64,000 nt of DNA from Aphrocallistes beatrix (taxonomy: Eukaryota > Porifera > Hexactinellida > Sceptrulophora > Aphrocallistidae), in assembly GCA_963281255.1 (NCBI GenBank), contig OY725492.1:3525104-3589103 (forward strand), given 5' to 3'. Positions within the stretch are counted from its first letter, which is position 1. The number at the start of each line of letters is the position of its first letter. Positions 34,701-43,613 of this stretch are shown piece by piece. The notes below the pieces were generated by a model. The model did no database searches. It saw only the letters and a list, made by a program, of their open reading frames with translations, and was not told the origin of the DNA. The translations under genes and the position numbers were made by a program.

Positions 34701-34905
34701 GACTCTCCACTATCTCTCCCTTCTCGCCCACTCTGAAGTAGAACAGCAAGTTCCCTTTCAATTTGAGGTAGCACAGGATTAGGGAGGACCTTCGTTTCCT
34801 CAGAATTCCGCTGTCGGATATAACCATGCCTACATACCCATCCAAGTCGAACTCTCTACACTGAGAGGCGTAGCTTGAGATTTCCTTATCAGTCAAACTC
34901 TTCAT
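31777..34905 (-). CDS. INPP4: Inositol polyphosphate-4-phosphatase (INPP4) with N-terminal PH domain
   Basis: Intronless, 1042 residues. Residues about 20-135 form a PH-like domain ending in the DADAWERAL helix. A C2 domain follows at about 185-320 (LEFSIACSSL, MIKVSLFDESQEKWMKFGQTE). The body matches INPP4A/B: WMECVPTNLHVQTMKV, LNTLNTQVNEF, FNIGINEFQTLADRIGDS. The C-terminal phosphatase loop is CKSGKDRT, nucleophile Cys960, where vertebrate INPP4 has CKSAKDRT. The protein ends YRAPDGSYKKLQT, like the family end. It removes the 4-phosphate of PtdIns(3,4)P2 at endosomal or plasma membranes. Vertebrate INPP4 starts near the C2 domain, so the PH part is an extra module. The start Met precedes the PH domain with no upstream frame. 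Confidence 0.93.
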   Translation of the reverse strand: MKSLTDKEISSYASQCREFDLDGYVGMVISDSGILRKRRSSLILCYLKLKGNLLFYFRVGEKGEIVESQLEGCQVLEGCVPRVDDGINDEYRYRILLIYPHIMEDKLIFTFYVRDKQDADAWERALSTNSYESLRKKFSQLRSHLQEATGNDPVEGTYFACKPVWDSPPVETPRPATTYSEDASLPYLEFSIACSSLVPISPDSVPSPMIKVSLFDESQEKWMKFGQTETVSNCADPQFVHTISLTEDQVKSHSRVRLEVYDVRNKKEGIVSRIGQADCKLSLLNQGDGLNTLEIKGADEEENLKGFIYLQSSNTNGDNSRAQLVAKRLTQYMQSTDENQRRHEDLLTISKEVQDHSLTNNSITSTYRLPQIGSPEALRVTEIMSESRQVWEISISLIQVCIVEETEQLMELEELKGLNQLWEDRMQDLLEEKKSFVNHYRTSIDDLSKHEAKNLSFKRSIDKKVSWMECVPTNLHVQTMKVNSGKSSDPSKVSSQYDTITVGCPTAYNLKYKNGGLRRLLVGETPLFLQNQQEKKIRDLLAQLPLLMNNLKKNVYEVLKHACRKQRLEMNQSMCDLYKWMGADFYSAMATPLIQESLISLQQAKMAPASPSKRGQSVVFNNAELQNDPLTFGFSGSELDSLSLLESDYSLTDMIKRTENHLNTLNTQVNEFVEDDFRGKLQQEQWDLILKPNADALLESAHLMFSQTRLALLFSIYKEYYQLSECGYPSGEKGVRHRRDICFIQAAATIAVSFSIHLKNNFLDWSFMAQLHNIGFLLHWESLISTSGEENSMLEDIEVTKYDINQSLFFQIISLQDELFDDKPIIKGTRSRVIIQIPVSQSIFDLLPYPLQTGQLIKVIWVLFNIGINEFQTLADRIGDSTIQARINQKSLSDLHKYFLKYSELFLFATETLGKNVEVCQKKLENLIDMMNIRKLKNVEILQLSAQLCRDMNGSRIISCKSGKDRTGMSVTLELCQILLQKHNLREDIFQKTLDTMRLTGTRIYNAEKNVGERCYAFNRLQRMMIPVDYRAPDGSYKKLQT

Positions 34906-35668
34906 GCCGCATCTACAACAAGACTATCTGATTTATTGACTACACTAATACATGCTTATATAATCATCAATTGGAACGTATCAATCATTGTTTAGGAAAA
35001 TTTAGAATCTTTAACCGTTAACATCCGTCATTTCAAACTTAATCATTGGAATATCATGCTGAATAAGTTTTATCATAATTACTTGAGCATTCATGTCTAA
35101 TCAAATGTAATGTTACTTGGTTAGTTTCATTGTGTTAATACATTGTGCCATTACTTGCTAACAATCAAAGTAAATTTAGGTAGAAGTTATTTATGAGATG
35201 AAGAAGTATTGGGAGATTGTGCGGGCGTTAATTCTAGGAAAATAAAATTTTACAATAGATTGCCATTGTTATTAAAATACTTCAAAGCCACAACTTATGT
35301 TTGATATTCTTAATTTGATTATAGTGTATAACAATAAAAAAGGTTATGTGCATATTTTAACAACTTTATATACATATTTCACACCATTTGACGAATTTAG
35401 AAAAATATGCTAGAAGCTGGTTTCCAACGATTGACATGGGTTTTTTAGGGGTGTAGATTCTGAAAATCGTATTTTCGAATCTATGTGATAAATAATTTGT
35501 TTACTTTTGTTTACAATAGATACATAAAATAAACAAATTACAAAAATAGGCTAGACTCCGCTAGAGACTAGCTTGCAACGGTTGACATGGGGCATAGAGT
35601 TCGAATATCATATATTCAGATCAACCTGATAAATTATATGCGATTCACACGATTCTATTTCATATAAA
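34906..35668. other. Intergenic stretch with dispersed 140-bp repeat unit
   Basis: From about 35250 to 35640 it carries two units of the repeat seen in tandem at 6060-6780 (CTAGCTTGCAACGGTTGACAT, GAATATCATAT, TTTGTTTACAATAGATACAT). The rest is plain AT-rich DNA. Confidence 0.6.
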
Positions 35669-36187
35669 CAAGCGCGCTTCGCTTGCTTGCGCTGCGCGGC
35701 TGGCGGACACTTTGTGTCCGCCGGAGGCTCCATTCGGTCGCCTGGAGGTGACATCTCTAAATATGTCCATCTTAGTGTTAAAACCGATTTCACTCGAAAA
35801 ATCACCAAATTTGTCAATTTAAAAATTTTTGATGCGTAATGATGACGTCATAACAAAGTGATGAGTCATCATTTTTTGATGAAAGTCGCATCATATGTGA
35901 GGTATGTTAGTATACAGATTCTATTAAAATTTCAGCCTTCTATCTCCTATAATGGCTGAGTTATGCCCGAATAACTGTGTTGCTTAACTTTTAAAAATGT
36001 GACAATGACGTCATAATTCCATGATGAGTCGACATTTTGCTCTGAACTCAGAACTTACTGGAGCCATAGCCAAAAGACTCCCACATGCCAAAAATCAGCC
36101 TTCTGCGCCCGGCAGTTTCTTCAATCAATTCGTTACATATATATATATATATATATATATACAATAATCGAGTTTTAATAGTAAGGA
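35669..36187 (-). mobile_element. Helitron-like element, copy E
   Basis: Full-length inverted copy, with the CAAGCGCGC tail at 35669 and the TAAGGA 5' end at 36187. On the minus strand it is preceded by A and followed by T, as in the other copies. Confidence 0.65.
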
Positions 36188-36230
36188 TAATTAAAATGGC
36201 GCAAGATTTTTGCTAACTCATTTCCGATTA

Positions 36231-36544
36231 CCGTATTTCCCTGAATAAGCGCCGGGGCTCGAATAAGCGTCGGACGCCGGGGCATTTTAGTTCTCTGAAC
36301 ATCATATTAAACTAGTATTCTCAGTAGTGGCATATATCCAAGTGCTTTTTGAAACATTACATTATCTTTTTTTAATAGAACTAACATTCTCAGTTGTGGC
36401 AAAAATAAAAGTGGCAGTCAATGTAGTAAACAAAAAAAGAGCGCCGGGTAAAAATAGCGAATGAAAAAAAGGTTTGAATAAGCGCCGGGTCTAAAGGGTG
36501 CACGAAATAAATAAGCGCCCGGGCGCTTATTCGAAGCAATACGG
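36231..36544. repeat. MITE with CCGTATT ends, long copy
   Basis: Ends CCGTATTTCCCTGAATAAGC and GCTTATTCGAAGCAATACGG, flanked by TA. The short copy at 14411-14517 is a deletion derivative. Further right, 36545-36640 shares an inverted block with 14755-14835. Confidence 0.8.
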
Positions 36545-36721
36545 TAAGTCATTTTGGGCGGGGAAACCTTAGAAGTGTGAGGTCTTTGCTACAAATAGAA
36601 ATGACCCCAGGTAATTTAGGAGGTTAACCTAAGACTACGGAAATGTACCAAAGTGGTACAACTTTATGGAAAATGGTTGGAAACATCCGCGATATCGCGA
36701 GTTTTCGATAATCTAGGGTTA

Positions 36722-37701
36722 AATACAGCTATTTAATTCAGCGAACGTGTTTAAACACGTTTATGCAAACCCAAAACATTATTAATTGTGTGAATATTTT
36801 CCCATCTCATGCACACCATTCTTACTAGCAGAGAATTAGTTGAGTACTCATGCAATAGTATTATAATTTTACAATTGCGTTTGGCTTGTATTCTAACAAA
36901 ATTCAATCATTTTGGTTTGATAGTTCGTTCGTTCGAATGTTTGACGCGCTCGTATGTATTAGAAATGTCGATGGAGTCCAGGGTTGGGTTTTGTCCTGTC
37001 CAAAACTGGTTTTGGACGGACAGTGGGAAAAACCCGGTTTTTACCGGTCAAAACTGGTCAATACCGGTCAATACTATATCCTTGGATAATATGAAACTGA
37101 AAACGTATAAAACTTGTTAAGATATCTTATTTTGAGTTGGTAATATGCTATTGACACTGGTTTACAATGAAACAGTAAAGTGATAAAATGTGTGCTTTCA
37201 AACAATTAAATTCTAATAAAGTATACGTATACTATATGTTCCTTCTACGGGAGTATAATTATCGAAAGCATTTGTGATATTATTTAAATTGAATACTACC
37301 ACGAGATTGTTTATCTTACTTGAATTGACCAATTTGAAATGGCACAAGGAGGAAGACCCATTGATTCAGTGTGGAAATTTATATATTCTTCAACAATTAT
37401 GTATTCAGCATATTTATATACATCTTACTCATATTTCCGTAAGCTGAGAATGTAAGCATAGGAGTAATTATAATAAAATGTCCTTTCTAGTTCGCTAGCT
37501 AGACTGCTGATATCCATAATTTCCCCCAAGGAGATTCAACTAAAAGTACGACAACACTAACTTCACTTCTTACTGAGTAATGACTAATCATATTAGTCGT
37601 ATGTATGCTCAATTGCTCATTATAAACTAACTACAGATAAGCATTCAAGATATTTTACATCTAGCTAAGTCAGATGTACATTTTAATGCAGAAATATCAG
37701 C
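36722..37701. other. Intergenic stretch, no supported gene
   Basis: A small GGTTTTTACCGGTCAAAACTGG-type inverted motif is at 36995-37075. No gene is seen. Confidence 0.5.
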
Positions 37702-40700
37702 TCAATGTATGTATAGGCTACCAGTAAAAATGATATCTCTCTTAATGCAGTCGCTGGCCTTCTTCATCTTTTCACTCAGCTCATCCGTGCCCATCAGTGT
37801 GTGCACCACCTTCTGAATGCTGAGACAGGTCTCGTTCAGCTGCTGGATACAGCGCACGATGATGCCTTCATGCACGTCCGTTATCTCCATTATCTCTGCG
37901 AACGTCTTGCCCATCGCCCACTCGTACACCACCTGCGTCAGCCCGAAGTTCAGCTGTTCCAGGAGGTCATCTGTGGAGACAGGAAGTCCACACTCTCGCT
38001 CACACTCAACAATCCGGCGAGCTATCTCTAAAATCCCGTCACGGCCTCGTGCAAACTTTTCGTTGAGATTAGCTTCCTCCGTCTTCTGTCGGAAGATTAT
38101 ACACGACAGCAGAGCCACGGACTCCTCTGGTGTGTATTCATAGAAGAAGTTGTCAACAATCAGTTCAGTGAACAGTAGCTCATTGACAGAAAACCCACAC
38201 CCGATCTTCCCCCTCATCTGAGGCAGCATTCCTCCATCCACGTACTCGAGATTCTGCAGGACTTGGATACGCTTACGGTATTCTGGAATCATCAGCAGAC
38301 TCTCATTCGACAGGAGGAATTTCGCCTGGTCGAGTAGATCGGATTTTGTCACCTTCTCCCGAGCTATCTCAAACATTTCTGAGAAACTGGGGCTGTTGGC
38401 ACAAGCGAAAGTGTCCAGGTTTCTCTCAACTGTAGCCAGTTCGTGTGTCTTATCTGCGAAATCTAACGAAGTGATATGCAAGTCTTTAGCCGTAACCAGG
38501 GGGACCTGTCCTATCGAATATGAAACGAGGATTCTTTTCAGTTCTTCAAACAACATAACCGCAGAGTTATCGGGAGGATCCCTGCTAAATCGCGGTTGTT
38601 TTCGCCTTCTCACATCGTCAACCACTCTCTTGGCGGCGGCGGAGTCGAACTTCTTGACGTAGTGCTGAGTGATGGCCACGATGTGCTGTCCCCCTGTGTC
38701 CAACAGCCCCATCCCCTCCACATTCTCAGGGAAGAGGAGTGGCAGCTGTTTCCTGTACGGCTCCACACGTGCTGTGTCGCAGGGTTCAGACACTGCTCCT
38801 CTCTCCTCCAGAATGGAGAGGGTGTAGCTGCGCTTGGGGGTAACGTTAGGGTTCAAACTGGTCGGGCTCTCTAGTCCCACATACATGAGTGCGCCTATGG
38901 TGTACCTGCACAGGCCCACTTGTACCAGCATGATCCTACCAGGCAAGATCACCTTCCCAACAACACCTTTCTCCAGCTCCGTCCTCACCACTCTCCTGTT
39001 CAGATCAGCTCTCTTAGCGCACAGTCGGTAGTAGGCCACGATGTCCGAGCAGAGGGGGTCTGTGATTGGAGGGAGAGACGCTAAACCCCTCTCCCACACC
39101 GTGATATCTTCTCTCAGCGTGGACTCCTGTTTTGTAGTGTCACATTCTGCGAAACTCTTTCGAATAATGTCTTCAGTGGTGAGGCTATGAGAGCTGAGGG
39201 TGTTGAGTATCATCGAGTATCTGAGTCTGAACTTAGAAGAGAGTATGAGAGGTTCGCCGAATATCATCTTATGGAAGTCAGAGAAATCAGGGAGCTCTTG
39301 TTTCGCGATTATTATCACAAACCCCTGATCATCCTTCCCTCGCCTCCCGGCCCGTCCTGCCATCTGTATGTACTCCCCGGGGTGCAGGTTCCTACGAGTC
39401 TGTCCGTCGAACTTCATCACAGAGTCGAACGCCACAGTTCGCGCAGGCATATTCACACCAATCGCGAACGTCTCCGTGGCGAACAGCACCTTGACCACTC
39501 CCCTCTGGAACAGCAGCTCCACGATCTCCTTGAGGATGGGCAGCACTCCGCTGTGGTGCACGCCGACCCCTCTCTTCAGAATGGCCTGCATCTTCAACAC
39601 CTGCGGCAGCTCACGGTCGCAGGGGGTGAGGCGGGAGATGGACTTGCTGAAGAAGGAGTGGATGTAGCCCCTCTCGCTGCTGCTGGTCAGACAGAGACTG
39701 TTGGCCATCAGGTCTGCCAGCTCATCGCACTTCTTGCGAGACAGCACGAAGCCTATCAGCGGGAGCTTGTCATCTTTGTTGAAAGAGTCGATGAGAGACT
39801 TCCAGATGTTCCTGTCCTGCTTCAGCTGCGTTTGCGAGTCAGGTGGCCGCACCTGTTTCTTCACCCTCTCCTTCATGACGGCCGCTGCCTGCACATACCC
39901 CTCCACTCTCTCCACCACGCGCCGCGCCTGGCTGTACGCGATGGTGTACATCTGCCCGCAGGTCTTTCCGCTGTTCCCCGCGTAGATGGAGTGCAGGAGG
40001 GGTACAGGGCGGTGGACCGTCTTTATCACGTGGATGCTAGCCCGCTTGGTCTGCCCCACCCACTCCGCAAACTCGGCTGAGTTGGGGACAGTCGCGCTTA
40101 GCATCACTAGTCTCACTTCCGGTGGTAACATGATGAGCACCTCCTCCCATACCACACCCCTCTCCTCGTCGTTAATGTAGTGCACCTCATCGAACACCAC
40201 CCACTCCACGTCTGCGATGACGTCATCCGTACGGTAGAGGTAGGAGCGGAGAATCTCGGTGGTCATGATCAGGCACTGGGCCGTCTTCTCCAGCTGTACG
40301 TCCCCGGTTATGATCCCCACGTCAGTGAACGCCTCCTTGAAATCGCGGAACTTCTGGTTGGACAGGGCTTTGATGGGGGAAGTGTATATGGCTTTCTTGT
40401 GGTGCTTTTTCGCGAGTGCGATGGCATATTCCGCCACTACCGTCTTGCCCGCCGATGTGTGTGCGGCTACGAACACGTTCTCGTGCGCCTCTAGGAGGAG
40501 AATGGCCCTCTTCTGGAATGTGTCCAGTTCGAAGCTGAACTCTCGAGCCGGATGTGGCAGCTGATCACTGAAGTCTCTGATCTCACTCTGCGAGTCCTCA
40601 ACAATCGTGAACTCGTACTGCCCGCGCGGTTTCTTACTCGCTCTCAGTTGTTCAGACTGCTTCAGAACGGGCGCCAACTTTTCATCAGCTTCTCTGAGCA

Positions 40701-41358
40701 CCTCTTCTAGCTCCGTATCTACCTCCGCGGATTCCTGACCCGCCTCTCCGCCCTCGCTCTCTGCCTCCTGCAGGTCTACCCAGGAGAAGTCCACCCTCAC
40801 ACTGCTGAACATCTCCTGTATCCCCACCGCCCCTGTCTCCTCCTCCTGCTCACGCCGGAAGTACTCGATCCCCTGCTTGAAGCCAGGGGGGCGTGTCAGG
40901 AGTTTCGTGGTGTCCTCTAGCTTCAAGAGGGTCATCACCTCCTCACAGCACTCTTCCCTGGTGGAAGGGGGCTCTACGCACTCCTCGCTGTAGCGCTGTA
41001 GCTCCCCTGTGATAGGGTGCCTACTCACCGACAGACGAAACGGGGAGGCGATGGGGTGCTGAGCTGAGAGGAGACTGTCCCGTCTCACGGGGGGCTCCCA
41101 CACCTCAGGGGTGCGGGACATACGCTGGAAGAGCTGTGTGTTTGTGACGTCATGCAGGAATGAGTCCAGTGTCTCGTTGGTGCTGTGTTTAGGCGGGTAT
41201 CCGTAGGGGAGGGGAGAGAGGGGGAGGAGGTGATAGGGGGTGGGGTCGTGTAGAAGGTGGAAGCGGGTGTTCGTGCCACACCCGAGCTGTATTAGTCGAG
41301 TTCCTTCTATCTTCTCCACTAACTCTTCTCCCTCTAGCATTTCAACCTTGTAGTACAT
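37702..41358 (-). CDS. SKIC2: SKI2 RNA helicase of the superkiller complex
   Basis: Intronless, 1218 residues (human SKIV2L 1246). An N-terminal region of about 270 residues carries the FxxR-type segments for SKI3/SKI8 contact. The DExH helicase core follows: Walker A AHTSAGKT at about 299-306, DEVH at about 390-393, SATVPN, and QMAGRAGRRG of motif VI. The insertion (arch) and the C-terminal DSHCT domain, with VVYEWAMGKTFAEIMEITDVHEG, complete the family architecture. It acts in the cytoplasm, feeding mRNA 3' to 5' into the exosome with SKIC3 and SKIC8. The arch and DSHCT separate it from simple DEAD-box proteins. MTR4 is the close alternative, but the N-terminal region and RHPVPL-like details fit SKI2. 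Confidence 0.93.
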   Translation of the reverse strand: MYYKVEMLEGEELVEKIEGTRLIQLGCGTNTRFHLLHDPTPYHLLPLSPLPYGYPPKHSTNETLDSFLHDVTNTQLFQRMSRTPEVWEPPVRRDSLLSAQHPIASPFRLSVSRHPITGELQRYSEECVEPPSTREECCEEVMTLLKLEDTTKLLTRPPGFKQGIEYFRREQEEETGAVGIQEMFSSVRVDFSWVDLQEAESEGGEAGQESAEVDTELEEVLREADEKLAPVLKQSEQLRASKKPRGQYEFTIVEDSQSEIRDFSDQLPHPAREFSFELDTFQKRAILLLEAHENVFVAAHTSAGKTVVAEYAIALAKKHHKKAIYTSPIKALSNQKFRDFKEAFTDVGIITGDVQLEKTAQCLIMTTEILRSYLYRTDDVIADVEWVVFDEVHYINDEERGVVWEEVLIMLPPEVRLVMLSATVPNSAEFAEWVGQTKRASIHVIKTVHRPVPLLHSIYAGNSGKTCGQMYTIAYSQARRVVERVEGYVQAAAVMKERVKKQVRPPDSQTQLKQDRNIWKSLIDSFNKDDKLPLIGFVLSRKKCDELADLMANSLCLTSSSERGYIHSFFSKSISRLTPCDRELPQVLKMQAILKRGVGVHHSGVLPILKEIVELLFQRGVVKVLFATETFAIGVNMPARTVAFDSVMKFDGQTRRNLHPGEYIQMAGRAGRRGKDDQGFVIIIAKQELPDFSDFHKMIFGEPLILSSKFRLRYSMILNTLSSHSLTTEDIIRKSFAECDTTKQESTLREDITVWERGLASLPPITDPLCSDIVAYYRLCAKRADLNRRVVRTELEKGVVGKVILPGRIMLVQVGLCRYTIGALMYVGLESPTSLNPNVTPKRSYTLSILEERGAVSEPCDTARVEPYRKQLPLLFPENVEGMGLLDTGGQHIVAITQHYVKKFDSAAAKRVVDDVRRRKQPRFSRDPPDNSAVMLFEELKRILVSYSIGQVPLVTAKDLHITSLDFADKTHELATVERNLDTFACANSPSFSEMFEIAREKVTKSDLLDQAKFLLSNESLLMIPEYRKRIQVLQNLEYVDGGMLPQMRGKIGCGFSVNELLFTELIVDNFFYEYTPEESVALLSCIIFRQKTEEANLNEKFARGRDGILEIARRIVECERECGLPVSTDDLLEQLNFGLTQVVYEWAMGKTFAEIMEITDVHEGIIVRCIQQLNETCLSIQKVVHTLMGTDELSEKMKKASDCIKRDIIFTGSLYIH

Positions 41359-41935
41359 AAGTAAATTACCGTATATTAATTAGTCACATTCTATAGTAGA
41401 TATATTAGATTCAGTGCATTGTCATTTCCTGCTAGGATCGATCCCCTTGCATATCACGCCTTTCCCACTTTAAAATGTATCTCTGTCTCACTTAGATAGA
41501 CACCTCTCCCGGGGTACGCTACGAGAAGTTTGAATGGGATAGGGACACTTAGATGCACAGAGTATTCCAGACAATCAGAGTAGAATTTAATTATTTAGTA
41601 AAACAAACACGACAATATTGTTTCAGAAATACACTATTTACAGTGTAGGATTAGATGCCGAACATAGGGAATACAGACAATTCGTGACAGGACAATTCGT
41701 GACAAGACAATTCGTGACGGACAATTCGTGACAAGACATTTCGTGACAAGACATTTCGTGACAAGACAATTCGTGACGAAATTTCTAGGGGATACAGACT
41801 TTTCGTGACGAGACATTTCGTGACGGACATTTCGTGACAAGACTTTTCGTGACAGGGACATTTCGTGACAAGACTTTTCGTGACAAGGACATTTCGTGAC
41901 AAGACTTTTCGTGACAAGATGGGTACACCTATATT

Positions 41936-42147
41936 CTATAATTGTTGTGGTAAGGCGAAGTCATGATAATTATCTGTGAAGATAAAATACAAGTGATATA
42001 CGAAAAGTCTGTATCCCAGAAAGAATGCACTTTAAAAATTTCCAATTGTCTTCTCACTAATTTATATGACACTGATAATGTAGGTGCAATATGTATTTTA
42101 TCTTCACAGATAATTATCATGACTTCGCCTTACCACAACAATTATAG
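41936..42147. repeat. 212-bp MITE with about 50-bp inverted ends
   Basis: Ends ATAATTGTTGTGGTAAGGCG and its inverse. The inverted match continues for about 50 bases to GATAAAATAC. The centre is about 100 bases of unrelated AT-rich sequence. Confidence 0.8.
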
Positions 42148-42177
42148 ATGACAATTATAGATAAATATAGGTGTACC

Positions 42178-42489
42178 CATAGGCGTCGTAAACTTTATTT
42201 CCTACCCTTGGACTGCCCGGCCACAATAATCCAGGGCCGTTCAGTCAGTTAATCGGGCCGTATCTTCAGCTGATTCAGCGTTACCATCAGCCAAATGGGC
42301 CGTGAACCCTTGATCTACATGAGGAATTAGTAACAGTCAATTACCAGTACATAATAGCACTAAGCTTTTTACCGGGTAGTACCCGGTCTTTTTACCGGGT
42401 AGCATCCGGCATTAGACCGGGTAGTACCCGGCATTCACTCTGGGCCGCCCGGCCATTGCCGGGTAACCGGGTGGGTTACGACGCCTATG
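42178..42489. mobile_element. hAT-like MITE with 8-bp target duplication
   Basis: The inverted ends are CATAGGCGTCGTAA and TTACGACGCCTATG. GGTGTACC is duplicated on each side (42170-42177 and 42490-42497). The 8-bp duplication and the CA start fit the hAT superfamily. The interior is GC-rich, with repeated ACCGGGTAGTACCCGG palindromes. Confidence 0.8.
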
Positions 42490-42741
42490 GGTGTACCCAT
42501 CTTGTCACGAAAAGTCTTGGGGCACGAAATGTCCTTGTCACGGAAAGTCTTGTCACGAAATGTCCCTGTTACGAAAAGTCTTGTCACGAAATGTCCGTCA
42601 CGAAATGTCTCGTCACGAAAAGTCCTGTCACGAAAAGTCTGTATCCCAATTTCTAGACATCAGGGGCCTTATGCTCAGATCGACTTAACTTAAACTAAGT
42701 AATTACTTAATTACTTAATTTTCATTAAGTTTTCTTAGCTA

Positions 42742-43260
42742 CAAGCGCGCTTCGCGCTTGCTTGCGCTGCGCGGCTGGCGAACACTTCGCGTCCGCCGGA
42801 GGCTCCCTTCGGTCGCCTGGAGTCACATTGGTTAATTATAAGGGAGATACATCTCTAAATATGTCTATTCTACTGTGCTAATCACTCGAAAAATCACCAA
42901 ATTTGTGAATTTAAAATTTTTTGATGCGTAATGATGACGTCATAACAAAGTGATGAGTCATCATTTTTTGATGATAGTCGCATCATATGTGAGGTATGTT
43001 AGTACACAGATTCTATTAAAATTTCAGCCTTCTATCTCCTATAATGGCTGAGTTATGCCCGAATAACTGTGTTGCTTAACTTTTTAAAATGTGACAATGA
43101 CGTCATAATTCCATGATGAGTCGACATTTTCGTCTGAGCTCAGAACTTACTGGAGCCATAGCCAAAAGACTCCCACATGTCAAAAATCAGCCTTCTGCGC
43201 CCGGCAGTTTCTTCAATCAATTCGTTACAGATATATATATATATATATATATATATATCT
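42742..43260 (-). mobile_element. Helitron-like element, copy F, 5'-truncated
   Basis: The GC-rich tail starts at 42742 beside A (T on the minus strand). The homology runs through the TA microsatellite at 43230-43257, after which only an inverted TCTGTTACGAATTGATTGAA follows instead of the TCCTTACTATTAAAA end. Confidence 0.65.
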
Positions 43261-43613
43261 GTTACGAATTGATTGAATAAGGGTCCAAAGTGACTAAATT
43301 TTCAAAAAAATTTAAGAAAATGATTTTTTCTTCTAATCACTTTTTCATGAAGATAATACACCAGATTCATCGATCTGAGAATAAGGCCCCTGATGTCTAG
43401 AAATTTTGTCATGAATTGTCTTGTCACGAATTGTCTTGTCACGAATTGTCTTGTCACGAAATGTCTTGTCACGAATTGTCTTGTCACGACATGTTTTGTC
43501 ACGAATTGTCTTGTCACGAATTGTCCGTCACGAATTGTCTTGTCACGAATTGTCCTGTCACGAATTGTCTGTATTCCCGAACATAGATAGTATGGGAAAA
43601 GAGGTGACGAAAC

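Larger units (their letters stand above)
41650..43590. mobile_element. Composite foldback element with 15-bp TTGTCACGAATTGTC arrays
   Basis: The outer ends, CCGAACATAGGGAATACAGAC at about 41656 and GTCTGTATTCCCGAACATAG at about 43567, are inverse. Array 1 (41678-41920) runs in minus orientation with about 15 units. Array 2 (42498-42650) and array 3 (43408-43572) run in plus orientation with about 10 units each. The blocks CATCAGGGGCCTTATTCTCAG (43369, inverse) and CATCAGGGGCCTTATGCTCAG (42658) form a second inverted pair. Into this structure are inserted a MITE at 41936-42147, a hAT-like MITE at 42178-42489 and Helitron-like copy F. The arrays are open in several frames because they are short-period repeats, not genes. 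Confidence 0.7.

Noticed and set aside
39187..40080. 297-codon plus-strand open frame
   Set aside because: Shadow antisense to the SKI2 helicase core. Composition is that of the complement of a GC-richer coding sequence, with no family match.
41651..41917. Long open frames rich in 'VTKSLVTKC', repeated at 42456-42693 and 43393-43624
   Set aside because: They are translations of the 15-bp tandem array, which is open in all three frames because 15 is divisible by three and the unit has no stop. Not genes.
41678..41920. CRISPR-like array of short repeats
   Set aside because: Units are contiguous 15-mers with no spacers of constant length, in a eukaryotic context. They are arms of a foldback element.
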